DNA of 64,000 nt from the NCBI GenBank assembly GCA_036389035.1, contig DASVQQ010000010.1:1-64000 (forward strand). The letters are read 5' to 3'. Shown here piece after piece: positions 38,069 through 47,019 of the stretch; position 1 is the first letter of the stretch, and the number at the start of each line of letters is the position of its first letter. This stretch comes from Jatrophihabitans sp. Its GTDB lineage: Bacteria; Actinomycetota; Actinomycetes; Mycobacteriales; Jatrophihabitantaceae. Made by a program: the position numbers and the translations under genes. Below the pieces are notes generated by a model, which did not search any database, was not told the origin of the DNA, and saw only the letters and a program-made list of their open reading frames with translations.

Positions 38069-39416
38069 ATGGAGCTTGATCTGTGGCTCGGGCACAAGCT
38101 GGTGGCCCGGACCGTGACCGCGGCCCGCGGCGGCAGAGTACGCATCCATTACGACGAGGCAGTCTCGGCAGAGCACCCCGCCGAGACGCCCCTGCTGTCC
38201 TGCTCGCTGCCGACGCCCGGTCCTGGTGAACCTGCGAAATCCCGGGCGTTTCTCGAGGGATTGCTGCCCGAAGGCAGCGCGCTGGCCGCCGCGGCGGCCC
38301 AGGTGCGCGGCGTCCGGCTGGTCAACGGTTCGCCGGAGGCCGCGGCCGACACCGTGGCGCTACTCGCCGAGTTCGGTCGCGAGTGCGCCGGAGCCATCGT
38401 GGCGGTGCCCGCCGGGCACGAGGCGCCGAGCAGCGGGCACTTCGAGCCGCTGGACGGCGAAGCGCTCGCGTCACTGGTGCGCGAGTTGCCGCAGCGTCCG
38501 CTGGGGACCGAGCTTGGCCGCGACATCCGGATGTCACTCGCCGGGGCCCAGCAGAAGTTCCTGCTCGCCCGGGTCGAAGGCCGCTGGTGCGAGCCGATCG
38601 GCGGCGCCCCGTCGACCCACATCCTCAAGCCGACCACCGTATGGCCGCACAGCGCTGAACGAGGCCCTGATCCTGGCTCTCGGCCGCGCCTGCGGGCTCA
38701 CCGCCGGTGCTGCCTGGACGGAGCCGATGGGCGACGCTACGGTCCTGGTCGCTGAGCGGTACGACCGGCGAGTCGTGAACGGCCGGATCACCCGCCTGCA
38801 TCAGGAGGACATGTGCCAGGCCGTCGGCATCCGGCCGTCCCAGAAGTACGACATCGGACCGCCCAGCGGCAGGATGGCTCGGCTGCTGCGCGAGTTCGCC
38901 GACGAGCCTCGCGCGGCGGTCGCGGCGCTGTTCAACCAGCTCGCGTTCCGCGCCGTCGTGGGTGACGAGGACGGCCACGGCAAGAACTACTCGCTACTCC
39001 TTGAGGACGGCAAGGTCAGCCTCGCACCGCTGTACGACTCGTTGTGCACCCTGGTCTACCCCGAGCTCACCGGCACGATGGCCACTCCTATCGGCGTCCA
39101 GCAGAATCTGGCCGAGGTGAATCGTCAGGCCCTGGTCGAGGAGGGCCGGGCGATGGGAATGGCCGAGGCCGAAGCTCGCGCCGCACTCGACGCCCTGGCG
39201 GTGGGGTTGCGTGCCGCACTGGAGGACCTGGGTGATGAGTACACCGCGGGGTGGCCGAGTGAGCGCGTGATCGAGATCGTGCGGACCCGGTCGCACCGCC
39301 TGGACACCGGCGATCCACTCGGCTTGGCCACGGCGCCCCAGCCGCGCGGCACCCGCAGGCTCGACGGCGCCACCACCCGCCGCGAAGCCGGCCTTGGCGG
39401 TGCTGCGCCCGGCTAG
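38069..39416 (+). pseudogene. HipA-like kinase gene disrupted by a frameshift
   Basis: The first frame, from ATG at 38069, encodes the HipA N-terminal subdomain (MELDLWLGHKLVARTV; LPEGSALAAAAAQ), the ATP-loop region SLAGAQQKFLLARV and STHILKPTT. Homology stops at about 38645 and continues one base later in another frame (TALNEALILALGRACGL ... AERYDR ... RLHQEDMCQAVG) through the catalytic EDGHGKNYSLLL and LAPLYDSL. Total length 1348 bp is 449 codons plus one base, so one extra nucleotide explains it. All catalytic motifs survive across the two frames. It may be a recent pseudogene, a sequencing error, or less likely programmed frameshifting. Confidence 0.8.
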
Positions 39417-39432
39417 AGCGGGGACGGCCGCC

Positions 39433-39595
39433 TCGCCGTGCGTTGGCCGCCCGATCGGGGGGCCGCTTTCGCCGTGCGCCGGCCGGTCGATCGGTGGCCG
39501 CTGGGCAGGGCGACACGCGGGCGAGGTCCCTGCTACGGGGCCAACGATCGGCGCTGGAGCCAACGATCGGCGCTGGAGCACGAGCGGCGCTGGAG
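39433..39595. repeat. Composite repeat cluster with second copy of the palindromic element
   Basis: The 292-bp gap after hipA holds no convincing gene. Two ~36-bp degenerate tandem units beginning TCGCCGTGCG lie at 39433 and 39469. The palindromic element copy 2 lies at 39491-39547. A 19-bp unit CCAACGATCGGCGCTGGAG is repeated exactly at 39541 and 39560, with a degenerate third copy ending at 39595. The elements overlap, suggesting repeated local duplication around a REP-like hairpin. Confidence 0.75.
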
Positions 39596-39708
39596 TGCGC
39601 TGGCCCGGTGGCGGTGGCGACCGGACCCGGTCAAGATGGAGAAGGCTGCCGTCAAGCGGCCGGCGCGTTCCAAACCCGAACCGCCTGAGCAGGTGTGAGG
39701 CATTTTCC

Positions 39709-39939
39709 ATGACCGAGTCGAACCCCACCGAGCACAACGCTCCCACCCAGCACGGCACCGGCCAGGCCGACAGGCTCGAAGAGGCCGCCCAGGACGGTCC
39801 GCTGCCCGAGACCGACAGCATCGACGAGGCGGCCGAGGCCGGTCGCGACCACTCCGAGGCCGACGACCCGGGCGACAACAAGGACACCGACCCGATCGCC
39901 GGCGGTGGCATCCTGGGCCATATCGCCCAGTCGCGCTGA
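39709..39939 (+). CDS. Small acidic hypothetical protein
   Basis: 76 residues, strongly acidic and hydrophilic (LEEAAQDGPLPETDSIDEAA), with no Cys or hydrophobic segment except a short GGGILGHIA near the C terminus. It is probably disordered. The ATG at 39709 has GTGTGAGG upstream. I do not recognise the family. It is a plausible real gene from start site and codon bias only. Confidence 0.5.
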   Translation: MTESNPTEHNAPTQHGTGQADRLEEAAQDGPLPETDSIDEAAEAGRDHSEADDPGDNKDTDPIAGGGILGHIAQSR

Positions 39940-39985
39940 CCACCGCTCGGCTGTCACCAGCAGCGGTTACCCGGCGCCCGGGTGG

Positions 39986-40174
39986 TTACCCGCCAGCCGG
40001 GTCCTCGTAGTCGCAGCGCACGCACTGCCTGACGGTGCCGATCGGTTGCATCCCGCGGTTGCTCATCGCGTGCATGTCGATCTCGAACCTGCCGGTCGTG
40101 CTGCACTCATCGCACCAGAGGTCATTGCGAATGGTGCCGCCGACGACCTGGACGACGTGCCGGGTCACCGCCAT
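39986..40174 (-). CDS. Small zinc-ribbon-like protein
   Basis: 62 residues. Two CxxC knuckles, WCDEC (residues 20-24) and QCVRC (residues 50-54), are spaced as in a zinc ribbon, with RHVVQVVGGTIRNDL before them and an acidic DYEDP end. The function is unrecognised. The ATG at 40174 lies inside the last codons of a 20-residue leader frame, so translation may be coupled. No strong ribosome site of its own. Confidence 0.55.
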   Translation of the reverse strand: MAVTRHVVQVVGGTIRNDLWCDECSTTGRFEIDMHAMSNRGMQPIGTVRQCVRCDYEDPAGG

Positions 40175-40227
40175 GTCGCGCCGCCAGCCGTGCTGGCGGT
40201 GTGGAACCGAGGACGTGGATTGGTCAT
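40165..40227 (-). CDS. Possible 20-residue leader peptide upstream of the zinc-ribbon gene
   Basis: ATG at 40227 follows CAGGGAGCACCCC and encodes MTNPRPRFHTASTAGGATWR, stopping 10 nt inside the zinc-ribbon start. It could be a translational coupler or attenuator leader. Alternatively a base error has split one longer protein. Confidence 0.35.
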   Translation of the reverse strand: MTNPRPRFHTASTAGGATWR

Positions 40228-40442
40228 GGGGTGCTCCCTGTGGTTTCAGGGGGTGGTCAAAGCCTTACAGTTTCCTTACTCGTTACTCAGTGTGACAGCT
40301 AGTTATCACCCTGAGGTGACGTTTCAGTGTCAAACGCCACGGCGAGTCGTGGAGTACCCAAAGCATGACAAGGAAGGGGGATCGCGGCGCACTGTCCGAG
40401 TGCTCAGTTGGCCGAGCGCCGGTCGGTAGCCTGGGCAGCACC

Positions 40443-41714
40443 ATGGACATCCTCGCGATCTGGCTCGGCAAGCTGACGTTGCTGGCGCTGCGGGCCCTCG
40501 GCCGGCGCGGCACGGCGCTGCCCGGCCTGGTGGTGGAGAAGGTCTTTCCGCGATTCCTGGCCCGCCGGCTGGCCACCCTGCCGCTCGGCGTGGTGGTCAT
40601 CAGCGGCACCAACGGCAAGACCACCACCACCAAGATGGTCGCCACCGTGCTCGGCCAGCGGCACCGGGTGCTGACCAATGACACCGGCGGCAACTTCGTC
40701 CGGGGCGTGCTGACCTCCGTCGTGCAGCAGTCGTCCTGGCTCGGCCGGACCCCCGCCGACGTCGCCGTGCTCGAACTGGACGAGGCCCACGCGGTCCGGT
40801 TCTGCCAGGTGCATCAGCCGGAGCGGCTGCTGCTGCTCAACGTGCTGCGCGACCAGCTCGACCGGTTCGGCGAGATCGACACCACCGCCGGACTGCTGGC
40901 CAAGGTGGCTGCCCGGACGACGCGGCACGTGGTGGTCAACCGGGACGACCCGAGGCTGGTCGCGCTGGCCGCCGGGCTGGCGGCCGAGGTCAGCTATTTC
41001 GGGGTGGCGCCGGCGCTGCGCGCGCAGTTCCCCACCGACGAGGAGATGTACGGCGGCGAGGTGGAGCTCTCGGAGCTGAAGGCGGCCGTCGAGCTGCTGG
41101 CCCTGGAACTGGGGGTCAGCACCGAGCTCACGCTGCGGATCGGTGACACCGAGGAGGCCATCACGCTGCAGGCCGAGGGCGCGCACAACGCCCAGAACGC
41201 GGCGGGCGCGGCAGCCCTGGCGCTGACCTTCGGCCTGGACGCCGGCGCCATCGCGGCCGGCCTCCGGATGGTGCAGCCGGCCTTCGGCCGCGGCCAGGCC
41301 TTCGAGCTCGCGGGCCGGCGGGTGGTGCTGCAGCTGGTGAAGAACCCGGCCGGCTTCCGGCAGTCGCTGCGCACCGTGACGGGACTGCGGCCGGCCGCGA
41401 CGGTGATCGCGATCAACGACGACTACGCCGACGGCCGGGACATGTCCTGGCTGTGGGACGTCGAGTTCGCCTCGGTGCTGACCGGCAATTCCGGCCGGCT
41501 GATGACCTCGGGTACCCGGGCTGCGGACATGGCGGTGCGGTTGCACTACGACGGCCTGGCGGTCGAGCAGGTCGAGGTCGACCTCGGCCGGGCCGTCCAG
41601 CAGGCGGCGGCCGCGGTCGCGCCGGGGGACACGGTCGTGGTGTTCTCGACGTACACCGCGATGTGGCAGCTGCACCAGGTGCTGGCCAAGCTGAGCGGGG
41701 TGGCCCTCCGATGA
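40443..41714 (+). CDS. murT: Lipid II isoglutaminyl synthase subunit MurT
   Basis: 423 residues, Mur-ligase family. The ATP site is VVISGTNGKTTTTKMVA; TNDTGGNFVRGV, LELDEAHAVRF, LNVLRDQLDRFGEIDTT and HNAQNAAGAAALAL follow. The C-terminal DUF1727 region includes KNPAGFRQSL and AINDDYADGRDMSWLWDV. With GatD it amidates the D-Glu of lipid II to D-isoglutamine, needed for cross-linking. The ATG at 40443 lacks a ribosome site; TAGCCT ten bases upstream suggests a nearly leaderless transcript. The frame is open upstream to 40365, but homology begins at MDILAIWLGK. Confidence 0.93.
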   Translation: MDILAIWLGKLTLLALRALGRRGTALPGLVVEKVFPRFLARRLATLPLGVVVISGTNGKTTTTKMVATVLGQRHRVLTNDTGGNFVRGVLTSVVQQSSWLGRTPADVAVLELDEAHAVRFCQVHQPERLLLLNVLRDQLDRFGEIDTTAGLLAKVAARTTRHVVVNRDDPRLVALAAGLAAEVSYFGVAPALRAQFPTDEEMYGGEVELSELKAAVELLALELGVSTELTLRIGDTEEAITLQAEGAHNAQNAAGAAALALTFGLDAGAIAAGLRMVQPAFGRGQAFELAGRRVVLQLVKNPAGFRQSLRTVTGLRPAATVIAINDDYADGRDMSWLWDVEFASVLTGNSGRLMTSGTRAADMAVRLHYDGLAVEQVEVDLGRAVQQAAAAVAPGDTVVVFSTYTAMWQLHQVLAKLSGVALR

Positions 41715-41747
41715 GCGCTCGTGCGACGGAAGGGCAGTGAGGCACCC

Positions 41748-42461
41748 ATGACCACGTTGACGCTGGCGCACCTGTACCCGCGCGAGATGAACATCTACGG
41801 CGACACCGGCAACGTCCTGGTGCTGCGCAAGCGGCTGCAGTGGCGAGGCCTGGACGCCGACGTCATCGGTGTCCAGGTGGGCGATCCGCTGCCGGCCGAC
41901 ACCGACATCCTGCTCGGCGGCGGCGGCCAGGACGCGGCCCAGGGCGACATCGGCCAGGACTTCGTCAGCCGCGGTCCCGAACTGCGGGCGATGGCCGACG
42001 ACGGCGTGGTGATGCTGACGATCTGCGGCAGTTACCAGCTGCTGGGTCACCACTTTCTCACCAAGGACGGCCGCAAGATCGAGGGCGTCGGGGTGCTGGA
42101 CGTCGCCACCACCGGCTCGGACCAGCGGCTGATCGGCAACAACCACATCGACACCGCCTGGGGCCGGCTGGTCGGGTTCGAGAACCACAGCGGGCTCACC
42201 GAGCTCGGGCCCGGCGCCCAGCCACTGGGCCGCACGGTCCCCGGCCGCGGCAACAACGGCCAGGACCAGACCGAGGGCGCGGTGCGCGGCAACGTCTTCG
42301 GCACCTACCTGCACGGCCCGGTGCTGGCCAAGAGCCCGCAGTTTGCCGACGAGCTGCTCCGCCGGGCGTTCCAGCGTCGCGGACTGAGTGCCGAACTAGA
42401 ACCGCTGGATGACAGCCTCGCCCTGACAGCCGCGGACGTGGCGATCCGGCGCCCGAGGTGA
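41748..42461 (+). CDS. gatD: Lipid II isoglutaminyl synthase subunit GatD
   Basis: 237 residues, class I glutamine amidotransferase-like (CobB/CobQ type). The nucleophile is in MLTICGSYQLLGHHF, the oxyanion region is LLGGGGQDAAQ, and the catalytic His is in GTYLHGPVLAKSP. GFENHSGLTELG is a family signature. It supplies ammonia from glutamine to MurT. It starts with ATG at 41748, GTGAGG upstream, 33 bp after murT, one operon. Confidence 0.93.
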   Translation: MTTLTLAHLYPREMNIYGDTGNVLVLRKRLQWRGLDADVIGVQVGDPLPADTDILLGGGGQDAAQGDIGQDFVSRGPELRAMADDGVVMLTICGSYQLLGHHFLTKDGRKIEGVGVLDVATTGSDQRLIGNNHIDTAWGRLVGFENHSGLTELGPGAQPLGRTVPGRGNNGQDQTEGAVRGNVFGTYLHGPVLAKSPQFADELLRRAFQRRGLSAELEPLDDSLALTAADVAIRRPR

Positions 42462-42630
42462 GCAGGCGATGAGCCCCGGCCGGCTGGCCGTCCCCGCTGG
42501 CCGGCGCCGTCCGCAAAAGGCGCCTCGGTGGTCACCGTGCCAACCCGGCAGCCATACGCTGCAGTGAACGCCTTTTCTGCTCGCCCGACTGATAGCCCCG
42601 ACAATCAAGTGACGACAGGAGTCATGCACA

Positions 42631-43158
<528 letters not shown>

Positions 43159-43202
43159 GCCGCCGACGCCCAGGCCCTTCGGCCGATACGAGAGCAAGGG
43201 AC

Positions 43203-44255
43203 ATGCAGCCGACGCAACCGCCCACCGGGCCCGATCCGTACTACGGCTTCGCCGGCTGCTACCGGCATCCGGACCGGCTCACCGGTGTGCGGTGCGTCCG
43301 CTGTAACCGCCCGATCTGCCCGGAATGCCAGCGGGCGGCCTCGGTGGGCTTCCAATGCCCGGACGACGTCAAGGCCGGCGCGGCCACCGTCCGGCAGGGC
43401 CGGACGGTGCTGGGAGCGCCGGTCGGCTCGCAGATCCCGTACATCACCTACGCGCTGATCGCGCTGAACGTGGTGATCTACCTGATGACCGGCCTGGGCC
43501 CGGGCAGCTCGCTGATCGACAACACCAACACCGAGCTCTTCCAGGACTGGGAGCTGGTGCCCAACGTGGTGGGCTTCGAGCGTGACTACCTGCGGCTGGT
43601 GACGGCGGCCTTCCTGCACCTGGGCCCGCTGCACCTCTTGCTGAACATGTTCGCGCTCTACGTCATCGGCCCGCCGCTGGAGCGGGCGATGGGCTGGTGG
43701 CGATTCTCGGCCGTCTACCTGCTCGGCGCGCTCGGCGGCTCGGTGGCGATCCTGCTGTTCGGTGACGTCCGTCAGCCGGTGGTGGGCGCCTCCGGAGCGA
43801 TCTTCGGGCTGTTCGCGGCGGCGCTGGTGCTGTCCCGGGTGGTCGGGTTCGACACCCGGTCGCTGGTGATCACGATCGGGATCAACTTCATCTTCACCTT
43901 CTCGGTGCCCGGCATCTCCAAGCTCGGCCATATCGGCGGCTTCGTGCTCGGCGGCCTGGCCAGCCTGGCGCTGCTGGGCTGGACGCTGCAGCGTCGAGGG
44001 CCGCTGACCGACCGGTTGCGCACCATTCAGGTGGCCAGCCTGGCCGGGTTGTTGGCGGTGCTGGTGGTGCTGGCGCTCTGGCGCACCGAACAGATCCGCG
44101 ACGACCTGTTCGGTGAGCTGAGCAACTTCCAGGAGCAGAACGCGGCCACGCAGCAGTCCTGGCATCCCGGGCCGGCTCCAGGGCGCGTCCCGTCATCCAC
44201 AGCGGTGGACGATGCTGGGGAGAACTACAGGGGTGTAATCACAGCAGTGCAATAA
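43203..44255 (+). CDS. Rhomboid-family intramembrane serine protease
   Basis: 350 residues. An N-terminal zinc-binding B-box-like segment (CYRHPDRLTGVRCVRCNRPICPEC) precedes six TM helices. The catalytic Ser lies in GASGAIFGLFAA and the His in KLGHIGGFVLGG; LNMFALYVIGPPLE is the conserved TM2 segment. It cleaves membrane proteins within the bilayer; substrates are unknown. Equivalent to Rv0110-type rhomboids and common next to ppiA and crgA. The last ~45 residues are hydrophilic. TGTGGACAA just past the stop (44258-44266) matches a DnaA box. Confidence 0.9.
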   Translation: MQPTQPPTGPDPYYGFAGCYRHPDRLTGVRCVRCNRPICPECQRAASVGFQCPDDVKAGAATVRQGRTVLGAPVGSQIPYITYALIALNVVIYLMTGLGPGSSLIDNTNTELFQDWELVPNVVGFERDYLRLVTAAFLHLGPLHLLLNMFALYVIGPPLERAMGWWRFSAVYLLGALGGSVAILLFGDVRQPVVGASGAIFGLFAAALVLSRVVGFDTRSLVITIGINFIFTFSVPGISKLGHIGGFVLGGLASLALLGWTLQRRGPLTDRLRTIQVASLAGLLAVLVVLALWRTEQIRDDLFGELSNFQEQNAATQQSWHPGPAPGRVPSSTAVDDAGENYRGVITAVQ

Positions 44256-44280
44256 CCTGTGGACAACGTGGCCCGGGCGG

Positions 44281-44562
44281 TCACCGCCAGCGAACCGCCA
44301 GGCCCAGGCCAATGATCAGGAAGCCGAAGCCGACCGCGAAGTTCCAGCTGCCCAGGCTGTTCATGAACGGGATGCTCTCGGCCGCCATGTAGTAGACGAC
44401 GATGTAGGCCAGCCCGATCAGCAGGAACGCCGCCATCACGCCCGGGTACCAGGGCGGGCTCGGCTTGGTCATCTTCGCGCCGCTGCCGCCGGCCGAGGCG
44501 CGAGGGCCGGTCGCCGGCGAGGGCTGGTAGCTCGACTTCTTGCGAACCTTGGACTTCGGCAC
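44281..44562 (-). CDS. crgA: Cell-division protein CrgA
   Basis: 93 residues. Basic N terminus (VPKSKVRKKSSYQ) and two TM helices (VMAAFLLIGLAYIVVYY and WNFAVGFGFLIIGLGLAV) separated by a short loop ending NSLGSWN, exactly the CrgA layout. Recruits FtsZ- and PBP-associated factors to the actinobacterial septum. GTG at 44562 with GAGGAG 7 nt upstream is clearly the start. Convergent with the rhomboid gene. Confidence 0.94.
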   Translation of the reverse strand: MPKSKVRKKSSYQPSPATGPRASAGGSGAKMTKPSPPWYPGVMAAFLLIGLAYIVVYYMAAESIPFMNSLGSWNFAVGFGFLIIGLGLAVRWR

Positions 44563-44777
44563 GTACGTCTCCTCATGAACCTGTGGACCGGCGCGGATGT
44601 CAGGAGAAATCCGGCCCCGCCGACCGACCGGCAACGGTGCGGCTAGCCTAATCGCCGCACGGCCCGCAGCGCACGCCTAGGCGTCTGCCGCCCCGCTGGT
44701 ACGCCGGCGCACGGCGCGCCGGACGCCGCAGCGGCGTGGATGTGGCCAGAGGACGAGACGAATGCGACAGTAGGCAC

Positions 44778-45578
44778 ATGGTGGGCAGTACAGCGAAGCA
44801 GCCCGGCGGTGGGTCCCCGGACGGGGCCGCCCCACGCCGCCGGTTGCCCCGGCCCGCCAACCCGGGACTGTGGCGGGTGCTGGTGCCGGTGATCGCGCTG
44901 CTGGCCGGGCTGCTGGTCGCCACCACGGCGCGCACCGCCCGCGGCACCGACCTGCGCTCGGCCGGTCGCAGCAACCTCACCGACCTGATCCGCCAGACCG
45001 AGACCAGGCTCGCCCAGGATGACCGGCTGGTGCGGCAACTGCAGGCCGAGGTCGCCGCGGCCACCGACCGGCTGGCCGAATCCGACGAGCGGATCGCGGC
45101 GATCAAGGCCCGCGCCCAGCCGCTGCTGACACCGGCCGGGTTGGTCGCGATGACCGGACCGGGACTCAGCATCACCCTCGATGACGCGCCCGTGACCGAG
45201 CTGGAGAGCGACCCGGTCAACGCCAACGCCCTGGTGGTGCACGAGTCCGACCTGCAGGCCGCGGTGAACGCGCTGTGGGCCGGCGGCGCCGAGGCGGTGA
45301 TGGTGATGAACCAGCGGCTGTCGACCACCAGCGCGGTCCGCTGCGTCGGCAACACGCTGTTGCTCCACGGTCGGGTCTACTCACCGCCCTTCACCATCTC
45401 CGGCATCGGACCGGTCGCCGGGATGCGGACCGCCCTGAACGAGTCGGTCAGCCTGCAGCAGTACCGCGAGGACGCCGACGCCTACGGCCTGGTCTATGAG
45501 GTCAAGGAACGCGAAAAAATCGAGGTGCCGGCCTATGACGCTCCGATCGGGCTGCGCTATGCCGAAGTAGGTAAGTGA
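44778..45578 (+). CDS. DUF881 family membrane-anchored protein
   Basis: 266 residues. A short cytosolic N terminus, one TM helix (LWRVLVPVIALLAGLLVAT), a coiled-coil (LTDLIRQTETRLAQDDRLVRQLQAEVAAATDRLAESD region) and the DUF881 domain (GLVAMTGPGLSITLDDAP; NALWAGGAEAVMVMNQRLS; GNTLLLHGRVYSPPF). Position equals Rv0012, downstream of crgA. Thought to be extracytoplasmic; function not established. ATG at 44778 chosen over GTG 44736 by homology; ribosome site is weak. Confidence 0.87.
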   Translation: MVGSTAKQPGGGSPDGAAPRRRLPRPANPGLWRVLVPVIALLAGLLVATTARTARGTDLRSAGRSNLTDLIRQTETRLAQDDRLVRQLQAEVAAATDRLAESDERIAAIKARAQPLLTPAGLVAMTGPGLSITLDDAPVTELESDPVNANALVVHESDLQAAVNALWAGGAEAVMVMNQRLSTTSAVRCVGNTLLLHGRVYSPPFTISGIGPVAGMRTALNESVSLQQYREDADAYGLVYEVKEREKIEVPAYDAPIGLRYAEVGK

Positions 45579-45705
45579 CGTAGGCAATGGCACGCATGAG
45601 CACGCAACACATGGGTTCGTAACCGGCACGGGGGCTGAGGCACTCACTCGTTCGAGCTGAGCTGCGCAGAGCGGAGCGGGGGAGAAAGAAGGGCTCGACC
45701 AACCG

Positions 45706-46821
45706 ATGACTGCCAAGCACCGCGGTGGCGGAAAAGTCGCCACCGCGGCCCAGACCCTCCCTGATGTCGACTTCCGCCATCCGGACCTTCCCGCCCTGGA
45801 TCGACCCGCCCCGGACCTTCCCGCCCCGGATCGACCCGGCTCGGACGCTCGCCCTCCTGGCGCCGGCGGCCCGCGCTATGCCGGCAGTCCCAGCACCGCC
45901 AGTCCCAGCACCGCCAGTCCCAGCACCGGCGGTCCGAAGTATGCCGGCGTCCCCAGCCACGTCGGCGGCCCGAGCGTCGGCCAGGGTCCCGGCGGCGTCC
46001 GCCGTTCCAGCGACAGCCCGGGCCGCCGGGTCGCCCGCGGCCTGGGCGAGCTGCTGCTGACCTGCGGCGTGGTCCTGCTGCTGTTCCTCGGCTACGAGGT
46101 CTGGGTCTCCAACCTGTTCGCCGAGCGCAAGCAGGCCCAGGTGCGCGAGCAGCTGATCACCTCCTGGGCGCGCGGCCAGGACCCGCTCAAGGGCCAGGAC
46201 CGGCGCAACCTGCCGATCGCCAAGCAGGTGGCGCTGCCGGCCGGGCAGGGCTTCGCCAACCTCTACATCCCGGTGCTCGGCAAGGACTACGTCCGGACCG
46301 TCGTGCAGGGCACCAGCGACCGCCATCTCGAATCCGGCCCGGGCCACTACGTCAACAGCCAACTGCCGGGGCAGCTGGGCAACTTCGCCGTCGCCGGGCA
46401 CCGGGTCAGCAAGGGCCAGCCGTTCCTCAACCTGGACAGGCTGCGCCCCGGCGACTCGATCGTCGTGCAGACCGCCCGCAACTGGTACGTCTACGCCGTC
46501 CTGGGCAGCCGGTCGGCCTACCTCGCGGCCAACAAGCTGGCCGATCCCGACAAGCGCGAGGCGGCCGTCGCGGCCGCGCTGGCGAAGCCGGACAGCCAGG
46601 GGGTGCGCGGCCGCGAGATCGTCCACCCGGCAGCGGTGCACGTGATCGACCCGGTGCCCAACCACCCGCGGGCCGTTGCGACCCGGGCGCTGCTGACCCT
46701 GACCACCTGCCATCCCAAGTACTCCGCCGACCAGCGGCTGGTCGTGCACGCCCAACTCAGCCGCGCGGTGCCGCGCACCGGCTCGCTGCTGCCCGCAGAA
46801 CTACCCGGAGGGACGATCTAG
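45706..46821 (+). CDS. Class E sortase
   Basis: 371 residues. A long Pro-rich cytosolic N terminus (about 105 residues) with tandem SPSTA and APDLPAPDRP repeats, a TM helix (LLLTCGVVLLLFLGYEVW), then the sortase domain: YIPVLGKDYVRTVVQGT, catalytic His in FAVAGHRVSKGQPF, Cys in LTLTTCHPKYSADQRLVVHA with Arg. Class E enzymes typically recognise LAXTG-like signals and anchor proteins in high-GC actinobacteria. The N-terminal 15-bp DNA repeats (45891-45933) could vary in number. Confidence 0.9.
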   Translation: MTAKHRGGGKVATAAQTLPDVDFRHPDLPALDRPAPDLPAPDRPGSDARPPGAGGPRYAGSPSTASPSTASPSTGGPKYAGVPSHVGGPSVGQGPGGVRRSSDSPGRRVARGLGELLLTCGVVLLLFLGYEVWVSNLFAERKQAQVREQLITSWARGQDPLKGQDRRNLPIAKQVALPAGQGFANLYIPVLGKDYVRTVVQGTSDRHLESGPGHYVNSQLPGQLGNFAVAGHRVSKGQPFLNLDRLRPGDSIVVQTARNWYVYAVLGSRSAYLAANKLADPDKREAAVAAALAKPDSQGVRGREIVHPAAVHVIDPVPNHPRAVATRALLTLTTCHPKYSADQRLVVHAQLSRAVPRTGSLLPAELPGGTI

Positions 46822-46825
46822 GCGG

Positions 46826-46996
46826 ATGTACGGCTTGATATGGCGCAAACTGCCCGGCGGCACCGCCCTGCGGGTGTTCCAGGCGCTGCTGCTGGTGACC
46901 CTGGTGTCGGCCCTGCTGCTGTTCGTGGTGTTCCCCTACCTCGAACCACGGCTGCCCACCAACCCGCTGACCGGGCCCGCCACCGTCAGCGAGTAG
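46826..46996 (+). CDS. Small single-pass membrane protein between sortase and pabA
   Basis: 56 residues starting MYGLIWRKLPGGTALRVFQA, one TM helix (LLLVTLVSALLLFVVFPYLEP) and a short Pro/Thr-rich outer tail. GGAGGGA lies within the sortase 3' end, 12-16 nt upstream of the ATG, and the gene begins 4 bp after the sortase stop, so it is in the same operon. Similar short proteins occupy this place in other actinobacteria; the function is unknown. Confidence 0.75.
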   Translation: MYGLIWRKLPGGTALRVFQALLLVTLVSALLLFVVFPYLEPRLPTNPLTGPATVSE

Positions 46997-47019
46997 CGCA
47001 CAGGCGCACACTGGTGCTC

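Noticed and set aside
38994..39911. 305-codon minus-strand frame with RPTHGEA-type repeats across the hipA 3' end and repeat cluster
   Set aside because: The peptide repeats simply mirror the DNA repeats, the frame crosses real genes, and no ribosome site or homology is seen.
35045..42600. Attachment-site direct repeat of the tRNA-Ala 3' end
   Set aside because: I found no second copy of the tRNA 3' terminal sequence downstream, nor an integrase gene, so a classical integrative element is not supported.
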